From Ceratotherium simum simum (taxonomy: Eukaryota > Chordata > Mammalia > Perissodactyla > Rhinocerotidae), in contig NW_004454170.1 in NCBI RefSeq assembly GCF_000283155.1, positions 10,680,063 to 10,744,062 on the forward strand: a stretch of DNA of 64,000 nt. Direction: 5' to 3'. Position numbers and translations under genes: made by a program. Below the pieces are notes generated by a model. That model was not told the origin of the DNA and did no database searches. It saw nothing but the letters and a program-made list of their open reading frames with translations. Of this stretch, positions 11,366 to 23,249 are shown piece after piece. The first letter of the stretch is position 1, and every line of letters begins with the position of its first letter.

Positions 11366-13115
11366 TGGCTTAGCCTGGAAGTTCCCAGAGAGAAGCTCTT
11401 TCTGTACAGCACCTGGTCCCTGTACAATTGGAGTTGTTAAAGCCTCATTGATCCTGGTGACTGATGGCTCTACCCTTCTCCGGTGGGGTTCTCGGACTTA
11501 GGAGCAGGGAAACTGGTGGTGTTAAGACCCAACTGGTGTGACTACTGGAAGAACAGAGAACTGCCCTGGACCCCTTCTCATTTCACTCCTATAGGGTAGT
11601 GACCAGTTTGAAGGGTAGAGAAGGAAATATCCATGAAGTCATGGGAGCAGAGTGCTGTCTACTTTCCTCTCCACTCTTCCTCCTTTTCTTGAGAAGGTGA
11701 ACAGTGAGGACTCCTTGGTTTAAGTGTCCAGGTCTTGAGTTTGAATGTTTTCATTTTCTCCTGGGAGGAGAACTTTTCATGGCATCCACAGCTACTTTCA
11801 GAAGAAGTAATTGCTAAAGCAAGAGGAGATCAGATCTCTGCTGAACAGTTCTCAAGCCAGGGAAACTGCTGGAAAAGTGGAATGAGAAGGTGGCATTTTA
11901 TCCTGGCACACGGAAGAAGCAACAGAGAAGAGGTGGTGGTGGTGGTGGTGGGTTTTTTTGTCATTTGAAGAAAAAATAAAAAGAGAAATAAGCATTTAGC
12001 CATTGCTTTGTCCGTGGTAGGAGGTGAACAAGTGTCCCTCTCTGGGTGCTAATGTCTGGACACAGGAGACACATGAACTCAGAGAGAGCATAAAGTTTCT
12101 CTGTTGTAATGGTGTATGGAGAATTCATGTCTAAGAAGATTGGACTTGATGAACTCTAGGTCTCCATCCAACTCTTAAAGTTCTACTTGTCCACGAGTTA
12201 GTCAACAACATGGACTGGGTGCCAACTCTGTGCAGGAGGGTCCTCTGGGTGCTGCCCCTCTCAGCTGTGGGTGGGTACTTCGCTCTAGTTGGAACTGAAA
12301 ACTTGGCCTAGGAAATGAGAGTGATGTGGTAGGAGTATTGGGTGGTGGGATCAAAGCTATTATAAGTTCAGTTTAGTGAATTATTAATTAAACAACTGTG
12401 TTATGGGCCTGGCCCTGTGCTAGTGCAGGGATATGGGGATGAAGGAGATGAATGAGGGCATGGAGAGTCCTCTGTGATGAGACTGGGCAAAGTTGGAACA
12501 AGCTCTGCATCCAAGTCCCCACAGCGCTGCTGTCGCTCCATATCTGTTAATGTCTGGAGTCTAGTTGGCCCAGACAGCCACGGTTAGCCGCTTGGGTAGG
12601 GAAGTTGGTGGTGTTGCTATTATTTGGTTTTAAAGGAGGCCATGACTTTTGCGTAAAACAGAGGTGAAAAGGCTGTGGTCGTTTTGTGTGGGCACGGCAC
12701 TACGTCAGCCTGCAATTCTCTGAAGACTCCTGAGGAACTAGTGCCGGCAGATGAACTTATGGCCTCTCTCCTGGCCTCCTCCCCCGCTGCCCGCCCAGGC
12801 TGCCTTTGTTTTGATATCTTTTTACTCTCCTCTCCATGTTTCCTGTTTTCATGGATCTTCCCCTTCTGCTGTATTTTTCCTGTGTCTGTTTGGTCTCCCA
12901 GATGTTGCAGCCACTGGTTATTTTGGTAGGTCTCTGGGTATCACAAGATCTTAAAAAAAAAAGACAATGGAAAAATCCTATATTGGAAAAAAAATTTCCA
13001 TACATGTGTCCCACGTTGTGTAATGGACCATCCCAATGTTTCAAATGCATAGCTTGGGTGTTGTTATAATGACAGAGCCACCAACTGAAATGTAGTAAAT
13101 TCAGTTAAAATGCTC
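11366..13115. other. Mostly unique sequence
   Basis: A (GGT)n run lies at about 11931-11951. A decayed old repeat is possible at 12365-12475 (tgggcctggccctgtgctag then gggatatggggatgaaggagatg). Pyrimidine-rich frames at 12675-13069 are low-complexity rather than coding. Confidence 0.4.
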
Positions 13116-13119
13116 ACAA

Positions 13120-13215
13120 TTCTTTCATATTATGCCACTTCCTTGGAGCACATCACAGCACCCCATACATAGTTGGCTCTTGCTAAATGTTGGCTGAATT
13201 AAATTTATTAAGCAC
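13120..13215 (+). repeat. L2 LINE 3' tail fragment
   Basis: The sequence ccatacatagttggctcttgctaaatgttggctgaattaaa corresponds to the L2 3' terminal 'cacatagtaggcgctcaataaatg..tgaatga' region. Confidence 0.5.
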
Positions 13216-14730
13216 TAGAACCGCCCTAGAGATATATTTTTAGGTTGGACAGTTTACAGTCCTTTTTAAACACCTTTTCTCCACTAGCTGTCATATAGAA
13301 AAAAATCCATCAATACAACAATCCAATCAAATGGCAACGAAGGCCATGCTTGTCGGTATATGCAAATAAAAGAAATGCCACAGAAGACATATGCTGCGCC
13401 AATGGGGACTCTAATAGATCTCTGGCACTGGGATGGCCAGCAGCGCCTGGGAATTTGGCCTGAGAAAGACCTATAGGAAGAGTCTCATTAGTTAATTCTG
13501 TGTGGGCCAGATCCTGCAGATAGGTACATTGTTTCCTTAGACACCATTTAGTCGGGTCCTCTGTGGGTGGCTGTGGTGGTGGCAAAGCTGGGCCATGAAT
13601 TCTTCCCTGTGTCAAGGGGGTGTCTTCTCTCTGCCCTGACCACAGACCACACTCTTATCCAGAAGGCTGACATTGGATAGTGTGGCAGGACAACCTGCTC
13701 CTTATATACCACTCATTCATACCCTCCATGTGATGGATCCAATGTAACAATTGACATATAATAATTGACAAAAAAGACACAAGTCCCTCAGTGGGTTTTC
13801 CCACCACTCCATGGATTAGCTAGAGGAGGCATTATTATCTTGCTTGGTTGGAAAGAAACTCAGGGCTCTAAGGGGCCAAGTGGCACTGCTGGAAGAGCAG
13901 GGCTGAGTCAGGGCATGGGAGTTGTCATGGGGTCTTTTCCTATTTTTGAACCCCTCACCCAACATCCAATCAGTGGAAAAGTCTTATTGATTCTACCTCC
14001 CAAACTATTTCTGAAATCCATTTCTTTCTTTCTATTCCACAATCTTAGGTGAGTCTTAGGCCAATAGTTACATATTTAAAGAGAAATACCTATTCCAGCA
14101 TTTCTCTTGTGAATGGTGCAGAGCCTCAAGCCTCTACAAGATAATTGGAAGAAGAGCCTGCCAACCGATCCTGCATATTTCTTCTCATATTTGTGACCAC
14201 ATTTCTTGGCCTTTCTTTCATTACATGGAGATCCATATTTTCTAAAAGTGAAAAGCTGAATTTGGTGGAGTGAATTAAGGGAAAAGCCTGATGTATGACC
14301 TGTGTTGGGGGTATAAGAGTTCTTCATCCATGGGGTGATTGTTTCATGTTCAGTGAAAATACCTAAGTCCATCATCTCCATATACATAGGAGACTTCAGT
14401 TGATCTGCAGGACAATCAACCCTAATGATTTATCCAGCTATGTTGAATTGTCTTGTGAGGTGGTCAGGGTGAGATTTTGGGTGTGTGCGTGTGTGTATGT
14501 GTTTATTCGTTTTGTTCCTTGATTTTCTGCAGCTTCATATACGGTGTTACTGTGGGAATATTCCTGACCTCTTCTCCTATGCCCTAGTGATACTCCATGT
14601 TGCCGATTGGGACATTGTGTCTTTTTAATGTAACTAGAAGACACTCACTGGAGACCTTCGAGAGGAGGATTGAGACCTCCTGGTTCCAAAGGGGAAGCAG
14701 CTAGAAAGCTCTTCCAATTTCATGATGATA
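13216..14730. other. Unique sequence, no gene recognised
   Basis: No transposon or coding signature is evident. A short TG-rich patch lies at about 14478-14505. Frames of 68-103 codons are unsupported. Confidence 0.4.
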
Positions 14731-14734
14731 ATAA

Positions 14735-14910
14735 TAATAGCAGTAGCATTTATTGAGGTTGGGCCCATCTTCAAAGTGCTTCATATTAATTAACTCTTTT
14801 CATCTTTACAACCACCCGATGAGGTAGATTCTATGATCTTCACTTTATAGATGAGGAAACTGAAGCACAGAGAAGTTGATTAGCTTGCCCAAGTTCACAC
14901 AGGTGGTTTC
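14735..14910 (-). repeat. MIR SINE, antisense
   Basis: Reads tagcatttattgagg, caaagtgcttcatattaattaactc, cgatgaggtagattctatgatc, and atagatgaggaaactgaagcacagagaag, then tgcccaagttcacac. This is the reverse complement of MIR through most of its length. The full-length L1 begins directly after it, so the L1 landed at or in its edge. Confidence 0.85.
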
Positions 14911-14913
14911 AAA

Positions 14914-14928
14914 TTTTGTCAAATTTGG
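14914..14928 (+). repeat. Left target-site duplication of the L1
   Basis: The 15-mer TTTTGTCAAATTTGG is identical at 14914-14928 and 21086-21100, bracketing the L1. Perfect 15-bp identity supports target-primed reverse transcription. Confidence 0.88.
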
Positions 14929-15675
14929 AGTGATGTCAGCATCGTGGTGGAATGAGTTGTTCTCTTTGTCTCTCCTCTTTAAGTTACAACTAAATAGAAT
15001 TTCATTAACCAGCAGAAGATTCCCTGTACAGCACAGCAGGACTACTGAGAGATCCATGCAGCTGTACATCTGAGGGGGTGGTATCCCCAAGAGGCAGTGG
15101 AGCTAGGTGAATTCACCTCTCCTCCTCCCCGGTGGCAGCAATCTAGGTCTTGGGTCCTCACACAGTGGCCTGTGTGACTGTAAGAGGAGGCAAGGGCAGC
15201 GCAGCCCATGTGAATGCTTTTGGAGTTGTAGCCTGGCCCTGCAGGAGTGTCCACCATGCTGCGGCAGCCCTGACCGTGGGAATGCTCTACACCAAGTGGT
15301 GCGGCTCAGCCTCCTTGAAGGAGCCCCTGCCAAGTGCAGCAGCTCAGCCAAGCTGCCCATGACTGCAGAGCCAACATGCGTGAAAGAAAGCACCCATCCT
15401 CTCCCACCTGGTGCACCAGCTTGTCCCCTGCCACAGGGGCCCCACACCAGACAGACCCACTGGTGGAGCACAGAGGCCCTGCCTGCATGTGTGTGTGTCA
15501 CCTGCCAAGTGGCTGTGGCCAGTGCACAAATGCACAGAAGCCCTATGGGCACAACTTCCAGTGGACAGGGCAGGACAGGAAACACAGATCCTGTCCCCAC
15601 CCGGTGGTGACAGGTGGAATCTGTGACCTGATACTATCACAAATGCACTGGCAAAGGATCAATTCATCAAACACC
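14929..15675 (+). promoter_or_regulatory. L1 5' UTR / internal promoter region
   Basis: GC-rich segment from the L1 start to the ORF1 ATG, densest at about 15100-15640. L1 5' UTRs are known to carry the internal Pol II promoter. Many overlapping frames of 60-200 codons occur on both strands here (for example 15103-15600 minus and 15107-15610 plus). They are composition artefacts of the GC-rich UTR. Confidence 0.8.
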
Positions 15676-16643
15676 ATGAAGGACTACAGTAATACTTCAG
15701 AGCAGAAGGAAAACAACAAGTCTCCAGAAACCAACCATGAAGTCACAGAAATTTACAATCTAAATGACAGAGAATTCAAAACAGTTATCATAAAGAAACT
15801 CAGTGAGTTACAAGAAAACTCAGAAAGACAGTTCAATGAGCTCAGGAATAAAATTAATGAGAAGAAGGTAAAGGAATACTTTACCAAAGAGATTGAAACT
15901 AAAAAAGAACCAAACAGAAATTCTGGATATGAAGAACACAACTAATGAGATAAAAAATAATCTAGAATCCATAAAAAATAGAGCTTATGTCATGGAGGAC
16001 AGAATTAGTGATTTAGAGGATAGAAATATAGAAGTGCTCCAGGTGGAGGAGGAGAGAGAACTAAGATTTAAAAAAATGAATAAATTCTTCAAGAAATGTC
16101 TGACTCAATTAGGAAAATCAACATAAGGTTTCCAGTATTCCAGAGAGAGAAGAGAAGGAGAAAGGAGCAGAGAGCTTGTTCAAAGAAATAATAGCTGACA
16201 ACTTCCCAAATGTGGGGAAGGACCTGGACTTACAAGTATGTGAAGCCAATAGAACTCCTAATTATATCAATGCAAAAAGATCTCATGGGCATATACTATT
16301 AAAACTGGCAAAAGTCAATGACAAAGAAAAAATATTAAGGGCAGCAAGGCAGAAGAAAATAACCTATGAAGGAACTCCTATCAGGCTTTCAGTGGATTTC
16401 TCAGCAGAAACGTTACAGGCTAGGAGAGAATGGAATGATATATTCAAAATACTGAAAGACAAAAACTTTCAGCCAAGAATACTCTATCCAGCAAAACTAT
16501 CCTTCAGACACAATGGAAAAATAAAAGCTTTCCCAGATAAACAAAAAGTGAGGGAATTCATCACCACTAGACCTCTCTTACAAGAAATGATGAAGGAAGT
16601 CCTCCCACCTGTAACAAAAAGGCAAAGGCTTACAAAACCTTGA
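15676..16643 (+). pseudogene. L1 ORF1 (ORF1p RNA-binding chaperone), broken
   Basis: ORF1p is the trimeric RNA-binding protein that packages L1 RNA. The start is the ATG at 15676, in frame with the coiled-coil-like N-terminal part (Glu/Lys/Asn-rich, through about 15905). A frameshift in the A-run near 15899-15906 moves the reading to another frame (15893-16126), which continues the coiled coil and then stops. A second shift between about 16110 and 16175 leads to the third segment (16176-16643). That segment carries the RNA-recognition-like domain (VCEANRTPNYIN, ILLKLAKVNDKEKILRAARQ) and the C-terminal domain (FSAETLQARREW, RILYPAKLSF, KVREFITTRP), ending at TGA 16641-16643. Total span of about 320 codons is normal for ORF1. 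At least two frame breaks make it a pseudogene. Confidence 0.93.
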
Positions 16644-17065
16644 GCAAGGAGACAAATAGATAGAAAATTGCAGCTCTATATCAGAATAGGTCACTAAACA
16701 CTTAATTATAACATAAAAGAAAAAGGAAGGAAAGCATCAAGAATAACTATAAACATTTCAATTTAGTCACAAGCACACAACACAATAATTTGTGACGAGA
16801 ATAACTTAGAAGGGGAAGAGGAAAGTGATAGAACCTGCTTAGGCTAATGGAGATAACAGGCTGTAAGAAAACGGACTATCTCATCTGTGAGATCTTTTAT
16901 GCAAACCTCATGGTAACCACTAAAAAGTTGGAGCAGAGCCACAAATCATAAATAAAGAGAAAACTGAGAAAACCTCACAGAAAACCACCAAACTGAAATG
17001 GCAGTCAGAAATACAAGGGAAAAGAAACAATGGAAATATAGAACAACTGGAAAACAAGAGATAAA

Positions 17066-20000
17066 ATGGCAGTATTAAGCCCTCATATACCAATAATCAC
17101 TCCAAATGTAAATGGATTGAATTCTTCAATCAAAAGACACAGAGTGGCTGGATGGATTAAAAAACAAGACCCAACAACATGCTGCATCTAGGAAACACAT
17201 CTCAGCTCTAAAGACAAACATGGGCTCAGAGTGAAGGGATGGAAGATGATACTCTGGGCAAATGGCAAGCAAAAGAAAGGAGGTGTTGCCCTACTTATAT
17301 CAGACAAAGCAGACTTCAAGACAAAAAAGACAATGTGAGACAAAGAGGGGCAGTATATAATGATAAAAGGGACATTCCACCAAGAGGACATAACACCTAT
17401 GAATATATATGCACCTAACACAGGAGCACCAAAGTATATAAAGCAACTATTAACACACCTAAAGGGAGAAATTGACAGCAACACAGTAACAGTAGGGGAC
17501 TTCAACACCCCACTCACATCAATAGATAGATCGTCCAGACAGAAAGTCAACAAGGAAACAGTGGCCTTAAATGAAATACTAGACCAGATGGACTTAATAG
17601 ATATATATAGAACATTCCATACCAAAACAGCAGAATACACATTCTTCTCAAGTGCACATGGAACATTCTCAAGGATAGACCATATGTTGGGGAACAAGGC
17701 AAGCCTCAATAAATTTAAGAAGATTGAAATCATATCAAGCATCTTTTTCAACCACAATGCTATGAAACTAGAAATCAACTACAAGAAACGGTTGGAAAAG
17801 TCACAAATATTTGGACACTAAACAACATGCTACTGAACAACCATTGGATCAATGAAGCAATTGAAGGAGAAATCAAAAAATACCTGGAGACAAATGAAAA
17901 TGTAAATACAACATACCAACTCTTACAAGATGGAGCAAAAGCAGTGCTAAGAGGGATATTTATAGTATTAAGGCCTACCTCAACAAACATGAAAAATCTC
18001 AAATAAGTAATCTTAAACTACACCTAACTGGACTAGAAAAAGAAGAGCAAACAAAGCCCAAAGTCAGCAGACAGAGGGAAATAATAAAAATTAGAGCAGA
18101 AATAAATGAAATAGACACTAAAAAAGCAAGAGAAATGATGAACGAAACTAAGAGCTGATTCTTTGAGAAGATAAACAAAATTGACGAACCCTTAGTCAGA
18201 CTCACTAAGGAAAAAAGAGAGAGGGCTCAAATAAATAAAACTAGAAATGAAAGAGGAGAAATCACAATGGATACCACAGAAATACAAAAGATTATAAGAG
18301 AATATTATGAAAAACTGTATGCAAACAAGTTGGACAATCTAGAAGAAATGGATAAATTCTTAGACTCATACAACCTACCAAAACTGAATCAAGAAGAAAT
18401 AGAGAATCTGAATAGACCAATCACAAGTAAAGAGATTGAAACAGTAATCAAAAACCTCCCCCAAAACAAAAGTCCAGGACCAGATGGCTTCTCTGGAGAA
18501 TTCTACCAAACATTCAAAGAAGATTTAATACCTATCCTTCTCAAACTATTCCAAAAAATGGAAGAACATGGAACACTTCCTAACTCATTCTATGAGGCCC
18601 ACATTACTCTGATGCCAAAACCAGACAAGGACAATACAAAGAAGGAAAATTACAGGCCAATATTGCTGATCAACATAGATGTGGAAATCCTCAACCAAAT
18701 ATTGGCAAACTGAATACAGCATCATATGCCATGATCAGGTGGGATTTATACCAAGGATACAGGGGTGGTGCAACATCCACGAATCAATCAATGTGATACA
18801 CCACATTAACAAAATGAGGAATAAAAGTCACAGGATCATCTCAATAGATGCAGAGAAAGCATTTGATAAGACCCAACATCGTTTATGATAAAAACTCTCA
18901 ATTAAACTGGGTATAGAAGGAAAGTACCTCAACATAATAAAGGCCATATATGACAAACCCGTAGCCAATATCATACCTAACAGTGAAAAACTGAAAGCCA
19001 TCCTTCTGAGAACAGGGACAAGATGAGGGTGCCCAATCTCACCACTTGTATTCAACATAGTACTGGAGGTTTTGGTCAGAGCAATTAGGCAAGAAAAATA
19101 AATAAAAAGTATCCAAATTGGAAAGGAAGAAGGGAAACTCTCGCTATTTGCAGGTGACATGATTCTATATATAGAAAACCCTAAAGAATCCACCAGAAAG
19201 CTATTAGAAATAATCAACAACTACAGCAAAGTAGCAGGGTACAAAATCAACTTAAAAAATCAGTTGCGTTTCTATATACTAATAATGAACTAGCAGAAAG
19301 AGAAGTCAAGAATACAATCCCCTTTACAATTGCAATGAAAAGAATAAAATATCTAGGAATAAATTTAACCAAGGAGGTGAAAGACCTATACACTGAAAAC
19401 TATAAGACATTATTGAAAGAAATCAAAGATGACATAAAGAAATGGAAAGATATTCCATGCTCATGGATTGGAAGAATAAACATAGTTAAAATGTCTGTAT
19501 TACCTAAAGCAATCTACAGATTCAATGCAATCCCAACCAGAATCCCAATGACATTCTTCACGGAAATGGAGCAAAGAATCCTAAAATTTATATGGAACAA
19601 CAAAAGACCCCAAATGGCCAAAGCAATCCTGAGAAAAAAGAACAAAGCAGGAGGCATCACAATCCCTGTCTTCAAAATATACTACAAAGCTTTAGTAATC
19701 AAAACAGCATGGTACTGGCACAAAAACAGACACATAGATCAATGGAACAGAATTGAAAGCTCAGAAATAAAACCACACATCTATGGACAGCTAATCTTCG
19801 ACACAGGAGCCAAGAACATACAATGCAGAAAGGAAAGTCTCTTCAATAAATGGTATTGGGAAAACTGGATAGCCACATGCAAAAGAATGAAAGTAGACCA
19901 TTATCTTACACCATACACAAAAGTTAACAAAACAGATTAAAGACTTGAATGTAAGACCTGAAGCCATAAAACTCCTAGAAGAAAACATAGGCAGTACACT

Positions 20001-20847
20001 CTTTGACATGGGTCTTAGCAGCATCTTTTCAAATACCGTGTCTACTCAAGCAAAGGAAACAAAAGAAAAAATAAACAAATGGGACTACATCAGACTAAAA
20101 ATCTTCTGCAAGGCAAAGGAAATCATGAACAAAATGAAAAGACAACCCACCAACTGGGAGAAAATATTTGCAAATCATATATCTGACAAGGGGTTAATTT
20201 CCAAAATATATAAAGAACTCATACAACTCAACAACAAAAAGACAAACAACCCGATCAAAAAATGGGCAGAAGATATGAACAGACATTTCTTCAAAGAAGA
20301 TATACTGATGGCCAACAGGCACATGAAAAGATATTCGTCACTAATTATTAGGGAAATACAAATCAAAACTACAATGAGATCTCACCTCACACCCATAAGA
20401 ACGGCTATAATTAACAAGACAAGAAATAGTAAGTGTTGGAGAGGATGTGGAGAGAAGGGAACTCTCATAAACTGCTGGGGGGAGTGCAAACTGCTGCAGC
20501 TACTCTGGAAAACAGTATGGAGATTTCTCAAAAAATTAAAAATAAAAATAGCATACAAGCCAGCTATCCCACTACTGGGTATTTATCCAAAGAACATGAA
20601 ACCAACAATACAAAGAGATCTATGCACCCCTATGTTCATTGCAGCATTCTTCACAATAGCCAAGACGTGGAAGCAATCCAAGTGCCCATCAAGGGACGAA
20701 TGGATAAAGAAGATGTGTTATATATATACAACAGAATACTACTCAGCTATAAAAAAAGACAAAATCTTCCCATTTGCAATAACATGGATGGACCTTAAGG
20801 GTATTATGTTAAGCAAAATAAGCCAGACAAAGACAAACACTGCATGA
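17066..20847 (+). pseudogene. L1 ORF2 (endonuclease and reverse transcriptase), broken
   Basis: ORF2p nicks target DNA and reverse-transcribes L1 RNA. The start ATG at 17066 opens the endonuclease domain (MNIYAPN, GDFNTPL, IDHMLGN; 17066-17821). In-frame stops lie at 17189-17191 (TAG) and 17336-17338 (TGA). A frameshift near 17795 follows, and the frame around 17821 continues the linker. The reverse transcriptase domain spans about 18260-19260, with NKSPGPDGF and a stop at 18711-18713, SIDAEKAF in another frame, and FAGDM where FADDM is expected (19147-19161). The C-terminal parts are split at 19335-19940 and 19945-20847, the latter holding the Cys-rich end ([18 protein letters not shown]). 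The 3.78-kb span, about 1,260 codons, is near the usual ORF2 length. There are at least six inactivating lesions. Confidence 0.95.
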
Positions 20848-21085
20848 TTTCACTCGCATGTGGAAGATACAAAACACATGGATAAAGAGAACAGATTAGT
20901 GGTTTCCAGAGGGGAAAGGGGTGGGGGATGGGTGAAAGGGGTAAAGGGGCACATATGTGTGGTGACGGATAAAAACTAGACTATTGGTGGTGAGCACGAT
21001 GCAGTCTATACAGAAAATGATATATAATAATGTACACCTGAAGTTACAGAATGTTATAAACCATTATGACCTCAATAAAAAAAAT
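20848..21085 (+). other. L1 3' UTR with G-rich tract and A-rich end
   Basis: Follows the ORF2 stop. G-runs at 20911-20948 (ggggaaaggggtgggggatggg, then gaaagggg and aaagggg) match the guanine-rich tract typical of mammalian L1 3' UTRs, which can form a G-quadruplex. The end reads aatgttataaaccattatgacctcaataaaa, including an AATAAA signal at 21074-21079, followed by the right target-site duplication. Confidence 0.85.
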
Positions 21086-21100
21086 TTTTGTCAAATTTGG
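21086..21100 (+). repeat. Right target-site duplication of the L1
   Basis: TTTTGTCAAATTTGG, identical to 14914-14928. Confidence 0.88.
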
Positions 21101-21734
21101 GAACATGTCTGTAAATTTTCCATATATACTATTCTTAAATACTCTATGCATTGATGATTTTAGGAGTATTCTTTGCAGCCATTCTATACTAGAACCACTA
21201 GCAATAAGTATACAAAGGATTGTAAACCACACAAATATACCCCACAATATCCAAACGTGATGTATCACCAACTCGGCTTTAGCTTAGTCCCAAAAATGCC
21301 TGCAGCCTTTCCTCCACCACCTGAGTGGAAGTTGGAATGGAAGTCAGCGTAGAAAGAGGCAGAAGTCTTAACTGACTCTGGCTAAAGCAGCTTACTTTTG
21401 CAAATTTTATAAAAACATACGATCATGTGTAAATACCTTGCACGGGCCTTTCTTGGGGTCTTTTGAAGTGGTCTGGGCGAGGGAGGGGCCCTGAAGCTTA
21501 TGCTCATTAGCTTTATAATAAATTTGTTCTTGCTCATGAGATATTTACAAGATTTATATATTCATATACAAATGGAAACAGGATGCACGTCTGAAGGTGT
21601 TTGATGGCTGTCTTTTGCTGCCAATCCTATTGGGTATTGCTGTGACAGTGCGATAATACCTTACTTGGAGATAATATGAGAAGGCTACATTTGAAACCCT
21701 TTGTGAAGTTGAGCCTTGGATCAAATGAGTTCTC
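21101..21734. other. Unique sequence, no gene recognised
   Basis: AT-rich sequence after the L1, with no repeat consensus recognised and no supported frame. Confidence 0.45.
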
Positions 21735-21850
21735 CACCCTACCTCTCCCTACAACAACCCTGTTAGACAGGAATGATTATCCCCATTTTGCACATGCGGG
21801 AGCTGAGGCTCAGAGAAGTGCACGGGGGAAGAACTAGCTGTGACAGTCAT
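21735..21850 (-). repeat. MIR SINE fragment, antisense
   Basis: The stretch acaacaaccctgttagacaggaatgattatccccattttgcac, then gagctgaggctcagagaagtg, matches the MIR core in reverse complement. Confidence 0.7.
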
Positions 21851-21984
21851 TTTTACTCATATGAACTAATGATGGCCTCTATAAAAAGCACAAATAACAA
21901 TTACATTTCATGGCCTCAAGAGGGTGGGATGGCAGAGAGCTTGTTGCTCCTTAGGGGAAGTTAAGTACATAATGATAGGTTGTT

Positions 21985-22480
21985 GTATTAGTTAGGATTA
22001 GGTTTGGCTGTGAGTGCACAAATCCCTAAATAACAGTGGTTTAAATCCCATGGATATTTATTTCTCATTCTGTAAAGGTCCAGGTAAGGGGTACACCATT
22101 GTCAGGGGACAAGTTCCTTCTATTTTATTGCTCTGCCATCCTTCACATGTAACTTCTAACTCATAATCCAAAGTGGCTGCTATAGCTCCAACCATGAGTC
22201 TATATTCTAGCCAGCAGGAAGGAGAAAAGGGCAGAAGGATGACAGACTTCTTTTTAAGTACACTTACCGAGAACTTTGTGTATACACACATGCACACAAC
22301 TTCCACCCCATCTACAATCCCACTGGCCAGAACTTGGTCAGACGGCCACACCAAGATGCAAGGGAGACTGGGAAACATAGATTTTATTCTAGGCAAGCAT
22401 GTATGCAGAAAACACTGTGGGAAAAGGGTAGAAATGATATCAGGGGACAGCTGGCACAATTGTCTTCTGCTGTATTTCAT
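21985..22480. repeat. Interspersed repeat, family unassigned
   Basis: Begins ttgtattagttaggattaggtttggctgtgagtg and continues with aataacagtggtttaaat, tttatttctcattctg, aagtggctgctatagctccaaccatgagtc and aaggagaaaagggcag. I know this pattern as a common mammalian repeat but cannot name the family with confidence. The 171- and 141-codon frames on opposite strands lie in it and are not genes. Confidence 0.5.
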
Positions 22481-22559
22481 CATGTTTTGCTTTTTGTCTT
22501 CTCAAGAAACTTGCATTCTTTTTGAAGTCAGGTCTTCTGCTCTGTACTCATTCACAGAA

Positions 22560-23010
22560 TCAGAAATATTTCAGAGTGTGAAAGGGCCACAGAGGTCATC
22601 CAGTTCAGTGATTTTCAAACTTCTTTTTATTAGTATATTTCCTTTTTCAAAAGAAAATCTTTATGGGACTCCAATATGTAAGACATAAAAACAATATATT
22701 ATTAAAATAAATTTCTTAAGTTCAAAGTCATACTAGTATTTTAAAATCAATGAGAACTCAAGCTAAAGCATCGAAGGTATCTACTGTACTAATATTTGAT
22801 ACATGATACATTTGAGTGTGTGTTTTCCACTGGTTATAAATAGTTTAAAATCCACTTTTAATAATGAAATTCAATACAATATTTTCAGAACTCCTTCAAA
22901 CTTGAGCCTGAAAACAACTGATCTAGCCCAAACTTCTCATTGTACAGCAAGTATTGCAAGGCTCAAAGTGCTAAAGGATTTGGTAGCATCCCAGAGCTAG
23001 GCAGTGACAG
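22560..23010 (-). repeat. MIR-class fragments, split by AT-rich sequence
   Basis: The piece cagaatcagaaatatttcagagtgtgaaagggccacagaggtcatccagttcag (22555-22608) and the piece agtattgcaaggctcaaagtg..gcatcccagagctaggcagtgacagaac (about 22950-23010) match the two ends of a MIR-class element of the 'ggaagggaccttagagatcatc' type. About 330 bp of AT-rich sequence lies between them. Confidence 0.45.
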
Positions 23011-23249
23011 AACTAGTCTAAAATCAAGTTTATGAGTCAACAGTATGGGCTAAGTTTCCAACATTGTGCCAGGTGCCAAGTGCTTCTTATTAAATCCCTC
23101 TATCTTACCCAGGAGACTGTTGGGCACAGAGAGGCTATGTGATACGTGTTTGTTGTAAGAGAAAGACCGTTTCTTAACGATGGCGTACACCCATTAAGGA
23201 GAGTAGAGACCCTCAGGGTCACAGAGTCATTATTTGATATGGAGGGAAT

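Larger units (their letters stand above)
14929..21085 (+). mobile_element. Full-length LINE-1 retrotransposon, inactivated
   Basis: About 6.16 kb: a GC-rich 5' UTR (14929-15675), ORF1 remnant (15676-16643), inter-ORF spacer (16644-17065), ORF2 remnant (17066-20847), a 3' UTR with a G-rich tract, and a short A-rich end. A 15-bp target-site duplication flanks it. The 5' end (agtgatgtcagcatcgtggtggaatgag) is the expected start of an L1 5' UTR, so the copy is not 5'-truncated. Both ORFs are broken by multiple stops and frameshifts and one catalytic reverse transcriptase residue is altered, so it cannot mobilise itself. The perfect duplication beside decayed ORFs suggests an insertion after the eutherian radiation but not a recent one. 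Confidence 0.95.

Noticed and set aside
15103..15640. Long overlapping frames of up to 203 codons on both strands
   Set aside because: They lie in the GC-rich 5' UTR of the L1 and run in five frames at once. The 203-codon plus frame simply continues into the real ORF1 start at 15676.
22173..22688. 171-codon plus-strand frame
   Set aside because: Mostly inside an interspersed repeat and opposed by a 141-codon minus frame over the same bases.
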